This document shows positions 45,476-55,919 of a DNA stretch of 64,000 nt, piece by piece. The notes beneath the pieces are model-generated. The model was given only the letters and a program-made list of their open reading frames with translations, searched no databases and was not told the origin of the DNA. Positions within the stretch are counted from its first letter, which is position 1, and the number at the start of each line of letters is the position of its first letter. Both the position numbers and the translations under genes were made by a program. This stretch comes from Acidimicrobiales bacterium (GTDB taxonomy: Bacteria > Actinomycetota > Acidimicrobiia > Acidimicrobiales > Acidimicrobilacustridaceae), in the NCBI GenBank assembly GCA_018401565.1, contig JAGYKS010000022.1:26071-90070 (forward strand). Reading direction: 5' to 3'.

Positions 45476-46427
45476 CCACCGCCGCCCCCGACGGCGTGGC
45501 CCTGACGGTCCCGGCGGGGAGCACCCCCAGCCAGTCAGCGTCGGCACGGGCGTGGTGGTGGCGTCACAACCAGAGTCACGGCAATTTGGGCGACGCCCTG
45601 AACCTCGTGGTGCTCAGCGCCTTCGGCCTCACCCCGGTGCGCAGCCGTCGGTCAGCGTCCCCGGCAGCACCGACGAAGGATCACGCACCTCAGACCCCGG
45701 CCCCACCCTGCTGGCCATCGGGTCGATGGTGGACGACCGCGTCATCGCCGACCGACACGCCCGGTGCGTGGTGTGGGGCAGCGGTTGGCGGGGTGACCCC
45801 ATCAGTGACGCCACCCGGCAACTTCTCGACGTGCGAGCGGTGCGCGGGCCACACACCGCCGCCGCGCTGGGTCTCGACACCAGCGTGCCCATGGGCGACC
45901 CCGCCCTGCTGTTGCCCTTGCTGATCGACGTGGCCGGCCACCGCTCGGCGCGCCGGGGCATCCTGGTCCCGCACATCAGCCACGTCAGCGGTGCCCCCGA
46001 GGTGGGCTGCGACCAGACGGTCACCGTGGGGGTGCGCCAGGCCGGCCTCACCGGGGGATTCACCACCCGCGACATCGTGCGGCGGGTACGCACCATCGCC
46101 ACCGCCGGCTTCGTGCTCACCGGGGCGCTGCACGCCGCCATCATCGCCCAGGCCTACGGCGTGCCGTGGGCAGCGTGGCTGGGTCCCGACGTGGACTGCC
46201 CCGCCAAATGGGACGACTGGGCCGCCTACCTGGGGGTCGACCTGCAGTTCGCCGCTGACCGGGCTGCCGGCGAACGATGGTGGGCCAATCACGGCAGCAC
46301 CGGACAGGTCGGCGACCTCACCAACCTGATCAGGTCGTTCCCCTACGACGCCATCGGCGTAACCGCACCGCACACGGGGCTGCCCGTCTGGGCGTCTGGG
46401 CTACCCGACTCGCCCGACACCAGCTAA
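45472..46427 (+). CDS. Polysaccharide pyruvyl transferase-family protein (one frameshift)
   Basis: Family transferring pyruvate ketals to cell-surface sugars. The N-terminal motif RHNQSHGNLGDALNLVVLSA sits in the first frame; after a break near 45655 the second frame gives PTLLAIGSMVDDRVIADRHA, RCVVWGSGWRGDPI, VRAVRGPHTAAALGLDTSV, MGDPALLLPLL and later ATAGFVLTGALHAAIIAQAY with the conserved His. Reconstructed length is ~318 residues. Translationally coupled to the desaturase by GTGA overlap, which links envelope lipid and sugar modification. Donor and acceptor unknown. Confidence 0.78.
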
Positions 46428-46432
46428 CGACG

Positions 46433-48543
46433 TCAACGGACCGGAACGCCACCGTCGAGTTCGTCGAGCAGGTGGTGTGCTGATGCGATGTGCCCGTGGA
46501 GCCAGGAGTCGTCGGGAGTGCACTGCCGTCGGAAGTCCCCGCCGTCATCGAGGGCGGCGAGGCGCCGGCTCAGGTCAACCAGCGAGACCGGGCCGTGGGT
46601 GGCGACGGGCCGGTCGGTGACACCCACGGCCGATCCATCAACGGGCAGGTCAGTGGTCAGCAACTCACCGGCCAGCAAAAACGCCGCTGCGGCCACAAGC
46701 TCATCGAGCAGCAGGCGGGCCTGGGTGGGATGCAAACGGTAGCGACCGGGTTCGTGCTCAGCGGCCGCCACGGCGGCTTCAGCCCTGGTTCGCTCCACCA
46801 GCACCTGACGGCGTGCCGTGTCGAGATCCGATGCCGGGGCATCACCGTGCCTGACGGCATCAAGGGTGGCCATGTAGGCCGCCATGGCCTCGACGGTGTC
46901 GGCAAGTGCCCGTGACACCGACCCACCACCACGGTGCGGTCGCACCATCGAGATGGCAACGGTGAGCCCGGCAGCCGCCAGCGTGGCCACCACCCGCAAC
47001 ACGATGTTGTCGGTCATGGACTGTCCCAGCGATGCAAACAGGGTGAGCACGATGATGGTCACCCCACCCACGGCCACGGCGTAGTTCACCGCCATGAACG
47101 CCAGTGCCAGCAGGGACCCAACAGCAACGAGTGCCACCAGTACCCCCGACCCGGGGTCGCCCATGGCGAACACCGCAGCGCACAGCGCCACACCGGCCAG
47201 GGTGCCACCGACCCTCAAAGACACGCGACCAACGGTGCCGCCCAGGTCGGGTTTGGCCATCCACGCCACCGTCATCGGCAGCCAGTAGTCGTGGGGTTGA
47301 TCGATGAAAAAGGTGATGGCGGTGGCGATGGTGATGGCAATCGCCAGACGTACCCCGTGACCGAAAAAGACCTCGCCGGGCACAAGATGCGACCGCAGCA
47401 CCGTCCGCCACCCCGGCGACACAGCGCCAGCGCCAGCGCCGGCACTGGCACCAGCACCAGCAGGACTCTGGTGCCGGACCACAGCGCCGACCTACCGGCC
47501 ATGGTGCCTGCACATCGTTGGCGGTGGCGATGAGCTCATCAGCTGCAGCTCGGGCCAGCACTCCGGCACGCCCATTGGCAGCCGCCAAATCCGGCACCGC
47601 CGCTTCAAGCGTCGCTACTGCTGACGCCAGCCCGCGTCGACGCACTGGCCACACCAGGGCCCGGGCCACCTGACGGCTCAGGACGGCGAAGGCCACGGCA
47701 AACTCCCGGGTGGCATCCACCTGCCCGGCACCGGCACCGGCACCTGCACCTGCACCTGCACCCGAATCGCCGTCGTCGACGCCTGCGGGTTCGAACACCA
47801 GCGCCAACAGATGAAGACGGGCCTGCTGACCCCGATTCACAAGGTCGTCCATCCACCGCTCGGTTGCGCCAGCCCCCCGACTATCGGCCACCGCCACCCC
47901 AGCCGAGGTGAAGGCTGCCGCCACCGCCGGGGATGCAGCCGCAGACCGACCACCAATGGCACCCACGGCCAACATCCGATAACCAGTGGCGATGGCGGCC
48001 CGGGTGCCACCAAACCGGTGGGTGGGCCATGCCACCAGTGCCACCACCAGCGTCAGCACACCACCACCCAACGTGCCCACCATCACAGTTACCACCTCGA
48101 TCTCGGTGGTGGCGTTGCCGGCGTAGACGACGAACAACACCAGCGACAGCAAACCCGTTCACCGCCGATCGGGGACCGAGGACCCCGACGTACCCGCACA
48201 TCGCTGCCACAACAAACCCCACCACCAGGTGGATCAGTTGCACATCGGCCACCGCCGCCCCCAGCGTGGCCGCCACCGTGCACCACAAGGCAGTGGCGGC
48301 CATGGACCGCGCCCGCCTCGGGTAGGCCTCGCCGTTGTCGGCCAGTCCGGTGAACAACGCCCCGATGCACAGCACCACCGACAGCTGCACCTGGTCGACA
48401 GCAAGGCCAACGGCGAACAGTGACGCCACCACAGCAGAGGTCCGAAGCGGTGAGGTGAGCGCCAAACGACCCCGCTCCAGGTAGAGACCGTCGTGGGCGA
48501 AGGTGCTGACCCGGGCCATCAGTCCACGACCATCACGGGACAT
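46433..48543 (-). CDS. FUSC-family membrane transporter (two frameshifts)
   Basis: Fusaric-acid-resistance/aromatic-acid-exporter-like protein of ~700 residues with two hydrophobic halves. N-terminal half: TSAVVASLFAVGLAVDQVQL, VLCIGALFTGLADNGEAY, DVQLIHLVVGFVVAAMCGYV; after a break near 48155, LVLFVVYAGNATTEIEVVTV and a cytoplasmic helical region with a Gly/Ala run (GAGAGAGAGAGAG). After a second break near 47500: VRLAIAITIATAITFFIDQP, DYWLPMTVAWMAKPDLGGT, VALVAVGSLLALAFMAVNYA. This is the usual 6+6 helix FUSC arrangement. Likely an efflux protein, substrate unknown. Convergent with the pyruvyl transferase gene. Confidence 0.8.
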
Positions 48544-48715
48544 CCGATGGCGGGCGCCGCATTGGCACACACTGCCTGCACACCCGCTCGTGATCTGGGC
48601 TCCATGGCGGCCACACTACTCAGCATCAACAGTGGCAAGCGGGGGCGTAGGGTGACTCAATGTGCGCGGTGAGCCTGGTGCAATCGATGACCCAGCCCGG
48701 CGTGGGTACAGCACG

Positions 48716-50693
48716 ATGACCCGCCATGGTGACGTGCTGTGGCAGCCCGAACCCGACGCCCTGACCACCACGTCCATGGGCCGTCTGGCCACCAGCCGGG
48801 GCATGACCACCTTCAACGAGTTGCTGGCGTGGTCGCTGGCCGACCCCGACGACTTCTGGCGGGCCACCGCCGCCCACACCGGTGTGCGCTGGATGACCCC
48901 GCCGGCCAATGGTGTGGCCCTGGCCGACGCCGCCATGCCCGGCGCCCGCTGGTTTCCCGGTGCCACCCTCAACTACACCGACGGGGCCCTGGCTGCCGCT
49001 GCCACCCGACCCCACGACATCGCCGTGGTGGCCCGCAGCCAAACCCGCCCCACCATCGAGCTGACGTGGGCCGAGCTGGCCGACCAGGTAGCGCGCTGCG
49101 CCCAGGGACTGCAACGGCTGGGCGTTGGGTCCGGCGATCGGGTTGCCGGCTACCTTCCCAACATTCCCGAAGCCCTCGTCGCCATGCTGGCCACCGCCTC
49201 GCTGGGTGCGGTGTGGTCGAGCTGTGCCCTGAGTCCGGCGTGCGGGCGGTGATCGACCGCTTCGGCCAGATCAACCCCAAGGTGCTGCTGGCCGTGGACG
49301 GCTACCGCTACGGCAGCAAAGACATCGACCGCACCGGCGACCTGGCTGCCATCACCGCCGGATTGCCCGACGTTGAGCACGTGGTGAGCGTGGCCTACCT
49401 CGGCACCGGCGACGATCACTGGCCCGCCCTGCTGGGTGGCACTGCCCCTGGGGGTGGCCCTGCCCTGCGACCCGCTGCCCGGTGGCCCTGCCCTTGTGGG
49501 TGGCACTGCCCTGCCGGAGTGCGTTCCCGTGCCGTTCGACCATCCGCTCTACATCCTGTTCAGCTCGGGCACCACGGGCCTGCCCAAGCCCATCGTGCAC
49601 GGCCACGGCGGCATCACCGTCGAGCACCTCAAGGCGTTGACACTGCACCACGACCTCGGCCCCGGCGACCGGTTCTTCTGGTTCTCCACCACCGGCTGGA
49701 TGATGTGGAATTACCTCGTCTCGGGATTGCTGACCGGCGCTGGCGTGGTGCTGTTCGACGGCGACCCCACCGCCGACGGCATGGCCACCCTGTGGGACAT
49801 CGCCGCCGACACCGGAGGCCACCGCCCTTGGGGTGTCGGCCCCATTTCTCATGCGGTGTGCCAGTGAATCACTCACCCCCAACCCCGGATCGCTGCGCTG
49901 GGTGGGATCCACCGGCGCTCCCCTGCCCGCCAGCGGGTTCGCCTGGGTGCACGACACCACCGGCCTGCCGGTGCATTCCATCAGTGGGGGCACCGACGTA
50001 TGCACCGCATTCGTGGGCATGAACCCGCTCACTCCCATCCGCGCCGGCGAGATCAGTGGCCGATTGCTGGGATGTGCCGCCGACGCCTTCGACGACCATG
50101 GCCAACCGGTGGGCCCCGGCCACACCGGCGAATTGGTGGTGACCGCCCCCATGCCGTCGATGCCGGTGGGGTTTTGGGGCGACGACGACGGCAGCCGCTA
50201 CCGGGCCGCCTACTTCGACACCTTTGCCGGGGTGTGGTGCCACGGCGACTGGGTCACGTTCACCGACGACGGCGCCTGCGTGATCACCGGGCGCTCCGAC
50301 GCCACCCTCAACCGGGGCGGGGTGCGTCTGGGCACCAGCGACTTCTACAGCGTGGTGGAGACACTGCCCGGCATCGACGACAGCCTGGTGGTGCATCTCG
50401 AAGACGACACCGGTCTGGGCCAGCTGCGCCTGTTCGTGGTGTGCGCCGACGGCGTCACCCTCGACGACACGTTGCGCTCGGCCATTCGCACCGCCCTGCG
50501 CACCGAGCTGTCGCCGCGGCACCTGCCCGACCGCATCGACGCCATCGACGCCGTGCCCCGGACGCTGTCAGGCAAAAAGCTCGAGATCCCGGTCAAGCGC
50601 ATCCTGCTGGGGGCGGCCGCCAGCGAGGTGGCGTCCACCGGCTCACTGGTCGATCCCGATGCGCTGGTCTGGTTCGAAACCCACCGCAGCTGA
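48716..50693 (+). CDS. Acetoacetyl-CoA synthetase (three frameshifts)
   Basis: AMP-forming ligase for acetoacetate. The family N-terminus is present: RLATSRGMTTFNELLAWSLA, FWRATAAHTGV, ARWFPGATLNYTDGAL, ELADQVARCAQGLQRLGVGS. Breaks at ~49240, ~49440-49500 and ~49850 separate it from GVRAVIDRFGQINPKVLLAV, P-loop ILFSSGTTGLPKPIVHGHGG, FFWFSTTGWMMWNYLVSGLL, SISGGTDVCTAFVG, WVTFTDDGACVITGRSDATL, NRGGVRLGTSDFYSVVETLP and the Lys end RTLSGKKLEIPVKRILL. Total ~659 residues is normal. A Gly/Ala/Pro-rich insert (~240-265) precedes the P-loop. It faces an HMG-CoA-lyase-like gene, consistent with acetoacetate metabolism. Confidence 0.88.
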
Positions 50694-50756
50694 CGCACGG
50701 CCACTCCCCTGCCCCACAACCGACGGCGGGCCCATGCCAACACGGGCGCTGTCGGG

Positions 50757-51758
50757 CTAGCCGAACGTGCCGATGCCCCCGGCAGCGGCCACCCGGCTGG
50801 GCAGGGCACGTCCGATCACTGCCGCCAGCTGCGTTCCGGCCGCCAGCAAACCATCAAGGCTGACGCCAGTGGTGATGCCCATGTCGTCGAGGACCAGCAC
50901 CAGATCCTCGGTGGCGAGATTGCCCCCCGCACCCGGGGCGAACGGCGAACCACCCAGCCCACCGAGCGACGTGTCGAACCTGCGCACCCCCAGGGCCATG
51001 GCCGCCCACGCATTCACCAACGCCGTGCCGCGGGTGTCGTGCAGGTGCAGGCCCAGCTCACCAGTGGGCGCGCCACTGAGCGCGCCACTGGGCGCACCAC
51101 TGGGCGCACCACTTGCTCCACCCGGGGCGGCGTTACGCACCGCCCCAACCACCTCGGCCACCCGACGGGGTGTGGCCATGCCGGTGGTGTCGGCCAGGGT
51201 GATCTGGTCCACACCCACAGCCACCACGGCGGCGCACACCTCGGCCACCGACGCCACCGTCACGTCGTCGGCGTCATCGTCGAACGGCGACCCAAAGGCA
51301 CACGACACCACAACGTCCACCACCGCATCAGGTGCCGCCGCACGAATCCGGGCCACCTCGGCGATGGAGTCGGCCACCGACATCCCCACGTTTTTGGCGC
51401 TGTAGGCCGGTGACGCCGACACCGTCACCGTGAGGTGACCCACCCCGGCGTCGGTGGCCATCTGGGCGCCACGCAGGTTGGGCACCAGCACCCACCGTCG
51501 CCGGCCACCCATCGGTGGCACCCCGGCCACCACCTCGGCAGCACCAGCCATGGCCGGCACGGCCTTGGGCGACACAAACGCACCCACCTCAACATCGGAC
51601 ACACCGGCGGCGAACAGGGCCTCCACCAGCGCCACGCGCTGTAACGGCGCCACCGGATCGAGCGGCTGCAGACCGTCACGCACACTGCAGTCCCGGATCA
51701 CCACTGATGCCGGTAGCTGCGTGGCTCCGACGTTGAGGGTGGTCTGCGATGTGGTCAC
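50757..51758 (-). CDS. Hydroxymethylglutaryl-CoA lyase-like protein
   Basis: TIM-barrel lyase of the HMGL family, 333 residues. Key parts: SVVIRDCSVRDGLQPLDPVA (metal/substrate Arg-Asp), GVSDVEVGAFVSPKAVPAM, LADTTGMATPRRVAEVVGAV, GLHLHDTRGTALVNAWAAMA (metal His pair) and SLGGLGGSPFAPGAGGNLAT. In characterised HMG-CoA lyases the last loop is GGCP, with a catalytic Cys; here it is Ser (TCG codon). Residues ~205-225 are a Ser/Gly/Ala/Pro repeat. The GTG at 51758 is preferred over 51779 because GGAGG lies six bases before it. Last gene of the acyl-CoA dehydrogenase-CoA transferase operon. It may act on a related 3-hydroxyacyl-CoA. Confidence 0.82.
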   Translation of the reverse strand: MTTSQTTLNVGATQLPASVVIRDCSVRDGLQPLDPVAPLQRVALVEALFAAGVSDVEVGAFVSPKAVPAMAGAAEVVAGVPPMGGRRRWVLVPNLRGAQMATDAGVGHLTVTVSASPAYSAKNVGMSVADSIAEVARIRAAAPDAVVDVVVSCAFGSPFDDDADDVTVASVAEVCAAVVAVGVDQITLADTTGMATPRRVAEVVGAVRNAAPGGASGAPSGAPSGALSGAPTGELGLHLHDTRGTALVNAWAAMALGVRRFDTSLGGLGGSPFAPGAGGNLATEDLVLVLDDMGITTGVSLDGLLAAGTQLAAVIGRALPSRVAAAGGIGTFG

Positions 51759-51794
51759 CAGACGACCTCCGGTCGACACGGTCGGGCAGGACCG

Positions 51795-53012
51795 TCAGTA
51801 GGGCTTGGAAAACAGTACGCCCTGCTCGACGAGTTCGGCGATGGTGGGTGCGTCGTATCCCAACACGTCGGTGAGCACCTGCTCGTTGTGCTGCCCGAGG
51901 CCAGGAGCCACCAGATCGGGATCGGGATCCAGACCCGACGCCTTGAAAGGAAACCCCGGAATCTGCAGGTCGCCGACGAACGGATCGTGCACGGTGCGCA
52001 CCACACCCCGCTCGATGAAGTGGGGGTGGGCGGCAGCGGCGATCGGTGACAGCACCGGGCCGTGGGGCACCCGGGCGTCGCCCAATGCCTGCATCACCTC
52101 GGCGTCGGTTGAAAACGTGGCCATCCACTGCTCGATCAGTTCGGTGAGCTCGTCACGATGGTCGAGGCGGTGGGGATTGGTATCGAACCGCTTGTCGGCG
52201 GCCAGTTCCGGTGTGCCCATGGCCTGCCACAGGTTGTCGATCTGGGCCTGGGTGCACAAGATGATGATCCAGCCCTCGGGCCCGCGAAACGATCCCGCCG
52301 GCGACACGTTGCCGTAGTGGCGACCCTGGCGGATGGCCACGTAGTCGGGATCCATGGACGGGGCATGCACGGCCTGTTCGTTGAAGTGGTAGAGGGAATC
52401 CACCATGGCCACGTCGATGTGGCTGCCGCGGCCGGTGCGCTCACGATGAAACAGGGCGTGGCCGATGGCGGCAAAGGCGTGCACCCCGGCGTTGGTGTCG
52501 GCGATGCCGCTGCCCACAAACGTAGGCTCGCCGTCGGGGTCGCCGGTCATGTGCATGATGCCGGCATAGGCCTGGGCGATGAGGTCGAAGCACGGCTGGC
52601 CGGCCAACGGGCCGGTCTGGCCGAACCCGGAGATGGACGCCATCACCAGCGCCGGGTTGGCGGCGCTGAGTTGGTCGTACCCCAGACCGTGACGATCGAG
52701 CACCCCGGGGGTGAAGTTCTCCACCACCACGTCCACGGTGGCGGCCAGCTCGGCGATGATGCGGCGACCGTCGTCGGTCTTCATGTCCACGCAGATCGAG
52801 CGCTTGCCCCGGTTTTGCTGCACGTGGGCGCCAGCCCGGTGGTTGATGCGGGGTCGGTTGGACCGGTTGGCGTCGCCGTAGGGGGGTTGCTCCACCTTGA
52901 TGACGTCGGCACCCAGTTCCACCAGCAACCGGATACACGACGGGCCGGCCAGGTAGCGGGTGAGGTCCAGAACTCTGACACCCTCCAGCCAGGCCGGGGG
53001 CGCATCAGCCAC
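51795..53012 (-). CDS. CaiB/BaiF-family CoA transferase
   Basis: Family III CoA transferase, 405 residues, intact. Signature stretches: GVRVLDLTRYLAGPSCIRLL, ELGADVIKVEQPPYGDANRS, KRSICVDMKTDDGRRIIAEL, DVVVENFTPGVLDRHGLGYD, ISGFGQTGPLAGQPCFDLIA (catalytic Asp region) and YGNVSPAGSFRGPEGWIIIL. It moves CoA between carboxylates without ATP. The GTG start overlaps the acyl-CoA dehydrogenase stop by eight bases. Downstream the HMGL-like gene starts after 36 bp. Acyl substrate unknown, probably a branched or dicarboxylic acid. Confidence 0.92.
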   Translation of the reverse strand: MADAPPAWLEGVRVLDLTRYLAGPSCIRLLVELGADVIKVEQPPYGDANRSNRPRINHRAGAHVQQNRGKRSICVDMKTDDGRRIIAELAATVDVVVENFTPGVLDRHGLGYDQLSAANPALVMASISGFGQTGPLAGQPCFDLIAQAYAGIMHMTGDPDGEPTFVGSGIADTNAGVHAFAAIGHALFHRERTGRGSHIDVAMVDSLYHFNEQAVHAPSMDPDYVAIRQGRHYGNVSPAGSFRGPEGWIIILCTQAQIDNLWQAMGTPELAADKRFDTNPHRLDHRDELTELIEQWMATFSTDAEVMQALGDARVPHGPVLSPIAAAAHPHFIERGVVRTVHDPFVGDLQIPGFPFKASGLDPDPDLVAPGLGQHNEQVLTDVLGYDAPTIAELVEQGVLFSKPY

Positions 53013-54171
53013 CGGTGGCAGCCTTGGCCCGGGGCTCGCGCGGCAATCCCAGGGTGCGCTCGCCGATGATGTTGCGCATGATGTCGGAGGTGCCGCCCTG
53101 GATGGTGTACGCCGGGGCGTACCCGATGGCCCGCCACAGGTCGTCTGAGGCCATGGCATGGGGGCCCAGCACCCGGGCGGCAAAATCGGCCACACGCTGC
53201 TCGTGCTCGGTACCGATGCATTTGGTCATGGCCGCTGACCCCGCCGGCGCCTGACCGACTGCCGCCCGGTACACCAGCAGCCGCCCGATGCGGTAGCCGG
53301 TCTCGATGGCGGCAATCTCCTGGCGCACCAGCGGGTCGTTGAGGTCGGCGTGGGCCATGGCAATGTCGAACAACGGACGGTTGGACACCACACGGTCGAT
53401 ACCGCCGCGCTCGTGTTCGAGCTGACCCATGGTCTGGGCAAATGCGCCCCCCTCCACCCCCACCAGGTTGGCTGCCGGCACCCGCACGTTGTTGAAGAAC
53501 ACCTCGCAAAAATGCCGATTGCCGATCATGTCGGTGACCGGCCGAATGTCGATGCCAGGCAGGTTCAGCGGCACGATGAGTTCGCTGAGTCCCTGATGCG
53601 GTGGGCCCTCGCGGCTGGTGCGGGCAATGAGGTACACGTAGTCGGCGTCAGAGGCGAAGCTGGTCCAGATCTTCTGGCCGTTGACCACGTACACGTCACC
53701 GTCACGCACCAGGCTGGTGGCCACCGACGCCAGGTCCGACCCGGCATCGGGCTCGCTCATGCCGATGCTCCACGTCTCGTCGCCGCGCAGCATCCCGGGC
53801 AAGAACCGCTGCTGCTGGTCGGGAGTGCCGAACCTGAACATGGTGGGGCCCATCTGGCGATCCACGAACCAGCTGGCGGCGATGGGCGCACCAGCCGAGA
53901 TCATGGCCTCGGCCACCACCAGCCGCTCGATCTCGGGCCGTCCGCCGCCACCGTGCTCGACGGGCCACGTCATGCCGATCCACCCTTCGGCGGCAAGACG
54001 CTGGGAGAACTCGCGGGAAAACCCGTTGATCCAGCAGTCGTGGTGCACGCCGTACTCGGCCACACCCTCGGCAGCCACCTTGGTGGCCCGTTCGCGCAGG
54101 TCGGCAAGCTCAGGGCTGAGGGCGAAGTCGAGTGTCACGGAAGCCTCCGGGGCCTGATGGTTGGATGTCAT
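53005..54171 (-). CDS. Acyl-CoA dehydrogenase
   Basis: FAD-dependent acyl-CoA dehydrogenase, 388 residues. N-terminal helices (LDFALSPELADLRERATKVA), WIGMTWPVEHGGGG, central sheet WSIGMSEPDAGSDLASVATS, VVNGQKIWTSFASDADYVYL, then GQLEHERGGIDRVVSNRPLF and the C-terminal AYTIQGGTSDIMRNIIGERT with the usual GGT/RN-IGE motif. The catalytic base position in this family is usually a Glu in the C-terminal domain; candidates are visible but not assigned. Start MTSNHQAPEAS. First gene of a three-gene operon with CaiB and HMGL-like. Confidence 0.93.
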   Translation of the reverse strand: MTSNHQAPEASVTLDFALSPELADLRERATKVAAEGVAEYGVHHDCWINGFSREFSQRLAAEGWIGMTWPVEHGGGGRPEIERLVVAEAMISAGAPIAASWFVDRQMGPTMFRFGTPDQQQRFLPGMLRGDETWSIGMSEPDAGSDLASVATSLVRDGDVYVVNGQKIWTSFASDADYVYLIARTSREGPPHQGLSELIVPLNLPGIDIRPVTDMIGNRHFCEVFFNNVRVPAANLVGVEGGAFAQTMGQLEHERGGIDRVVSNRPLFDIAMAHADLNDPLVRQEIAAIETGYRIGRLLVYRAAVGQAPAGSAAMTKCIGTEHEQRVADFAARVLGPHAMASDDLWRAIGYAPAYTIQGGTSDIMRNIIGERTLGLPREPRAKAATGG

Positions 54172-54398
54172 GGCGTCCAGGTTCGACGCTGACCCCAACG
54201 CCGCTACACGCCCAGCGTTGCGGGGACCGTCGACCTGCCAGATGGCGCCGACCATACGACGACACCAACGGGCAGCTGCCAGCCCCCGATCCTACCGTCC
54301 ACCCCCGGTCGGCCACCCAGCCGAACGGCAGCGCATGCGGACACCCCAGGCGAACGCCGGTCTAGCCGGACGCTCCAGGCGTCGGCGTGTCCGGGCGA

Positions 54399-54860
54399 TC
54401 AGGCGTTCAGGTCGCAGTCGCCCAGTTCGGCCTCGGCGGTGGTTGCCAGCTCCGACCATGCGTCACTCACCGCTGTCACCTCGGCGCTCAGCGCTGTCAC
54501 GCTGTCGCTGATGCCCTGATCACCATTCACGAACGACTCAACCGTTGACCCCAGGGCCGTCAGCGACGACTGCAAAGCGGCAAACTGACTTGCGAACTGG
54601 TTGTCGGCGGCATCCTTGGCCGTGTTCCAGCTGGCCTCAATGGCATCGACCTGCTCGTTGAGCGCAGAGGTTCCCTCTCCCACCAGGTCCACGTTGGCCA
54701 GACCACTGACTTCAGCCGACAGGTCCTGGAGGGCATCACACGTGGATGCCTGCTCGTCGGTGTCGCCGCAGGCGACCAGCGACGCCACCATCACCACCGC
54801 AGCCACCCCACCAACGATCCGGGTCCTCATGCTGGTGCTGTTCGACACGTTGAAACCCAT
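54399..54860 (-). CDS. Small coiled-coil lipoprotein
   Basis: Hypothetical lipoprotein of 153 residues. The signal is MRTRIVGGVAAVVMVASLVA with lipobox Cys (LVAC) followed by GDTDEQ. The mature part is helical with Leu/Ala heptads (DAIEASWNTAKDAADNQFAS, QFAALQSSLTALGSTVESFV, VTALSAEVTAVSDAWSELAT), acidic, with two further Cys. Proteins of this build are common in actinobacteria without assigned function. Start MGFNVSNSTSMR. It lies 139 bp from the FkbM gene, same strand. Confidence 0.75.
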   Translation of the reverse strand: MGFNVSNSTSMRTRIVGGVAAVVMVASLVACGDTDEQASTCDALQDLSAEVSGLANVDLVGEGTSALNEQVDAIEASWNTAKDAADNQFASQFAALQSSLTALGSTVESFVNGDQGISDSVTALSAEVTAVSDAWSELATTAEAELGDCDLNA

Positions 54861-54999
54861 GGTGTTCTCCTCGGTCTGGGCCGCCGACGACGGCGAACCT
54901 GCATGACACCCACGGTACTGGGATCCCCAGCGCTCGGGCCGCCACGTGCGATCGCACCCAATGGCCCCGTGGGTCAAAGGGCACGGTCAAGTGGCAGGG

Positions 55000-55824
55000 T
55001 CAGCTGGCAGGGTCGTGCCCATCGACCAGTGACTGCCCGTCGACCAGAGACTGCAGGTGCTCCACCTGGCGCATGAGTCCGGCGATGCGCACCTCGCGCT
55101 GGTCCATCATGTCCATGTAAACCGCCGGGTGGAACCAGTCGAGGATGGCGCTGGGCGGCAGGGCCACCACCGGGGCCAGCTCGTCGAACTCGTCGGCATG
55201 CACGAACCAGGCGTTGAGGCCGTCGAAGGTGACAAACCGCATCTCGTGGCCTGCGAGGTGGTCCACCAGGTCGCCCAGTCGGTCCGGGGTGGCCTCGGCC
55301 AGCAACACCCGCACCCTGTGGCGAGCAAAGTCGTGGCCGCGCAGCACCTCGAGTTCGTGTCCTTCGGTGTCGACCTTCATGAAGTCGATCACCCTGCCGT
55401 CGACGTACTGGTCGCACACTGCCGCCAGCCGCACCACCGGCACGTCCACGTCCTGCACATCGTGGCCCTGGTTGCGGTAGCCACGGGCCCAGTCGGTTGT
55501 GAAGGTGGACAGGTCTGGGTTGGTGTTGTTGCGATGGAACGTCATGACGCCGTCGTGGTCCGATGCGGCCACACACAGGTTCACGTCATCGGGGCGCATC
55601 TGCACCAGCAGGTCGAACAGCGTGGGAACCGGCTCAACGTTGATGCCGGTCCAGCCCATGTCACTGAAGTTCTTGGTCACCGAGTCGGCCACGGGGTGGT
55701 TGGCACCAACGTCCAACCACACGCCGGTGGGCTGGGACCGAAACACCCGCAACAGCACGATGTCCTCGCCGTTTTGGGCGTAGCTGATGCGGCGCCCATC
55801 AGGGGTCTTGCTGAGTGCGTCCAT
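55000..55824 (-). CDS. FkbM-family methyltransferase
   Basis: SAM-dependent methyltransferase of 274 residues. Fold motifs: SYAQNGEDIVLLRVFRSQPT, VWLDVGANHPVADSVTKNFS, GWTGINVEPVPTLFDLLVQM, then FMKVDTEGHELEVLRGHDFA, the FkbM K-x-D-x-E-G-H-E motif. FkbM enzymes commonly O-methylate sugars or lipids. The C-terminus has a duplicated SLVDGQSLVDG stretch. A GTG one codon upstream of the ATG is also possible. A sulfotransferase gene is 95 bp upstream, so both may decorate a surface glycan or lipid. Confidence 0.88.
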   Translation of the reverse strand: MDALSKTPDGRRISYAQNGEDIVLLRVFRSQPTGVWLDVGANHPVADSVTKNFSDMGWTGINVEPVPTLFDLLVQMRPDDVNLCVAASDHDGVMTFHRNNTNPDLSTFTTDWARGYRNQGHDVQDVDVPVVRLAAVCDQYVDGRVIDFMKVDTEGHELEVLRGHDFARHRVRVLLAEATPDRLGDLVDHLAGHEMRFVTFDGLNAWFVHADEFDELAPVVALPPSAILDWFHPAVYMDMMDQREVRIAGLMRQVEHLQSLVDGQSLVDGHDPAS

Positions 55825-55919
55825 CACATGTCACCCCATCGGGCACGCCCGCCAAAACGATCGCCAGCACAACCGCCAGCGCTGCCCGACCCTAGCAACC
55901 AGGCCGGTTCGATCCTTTG

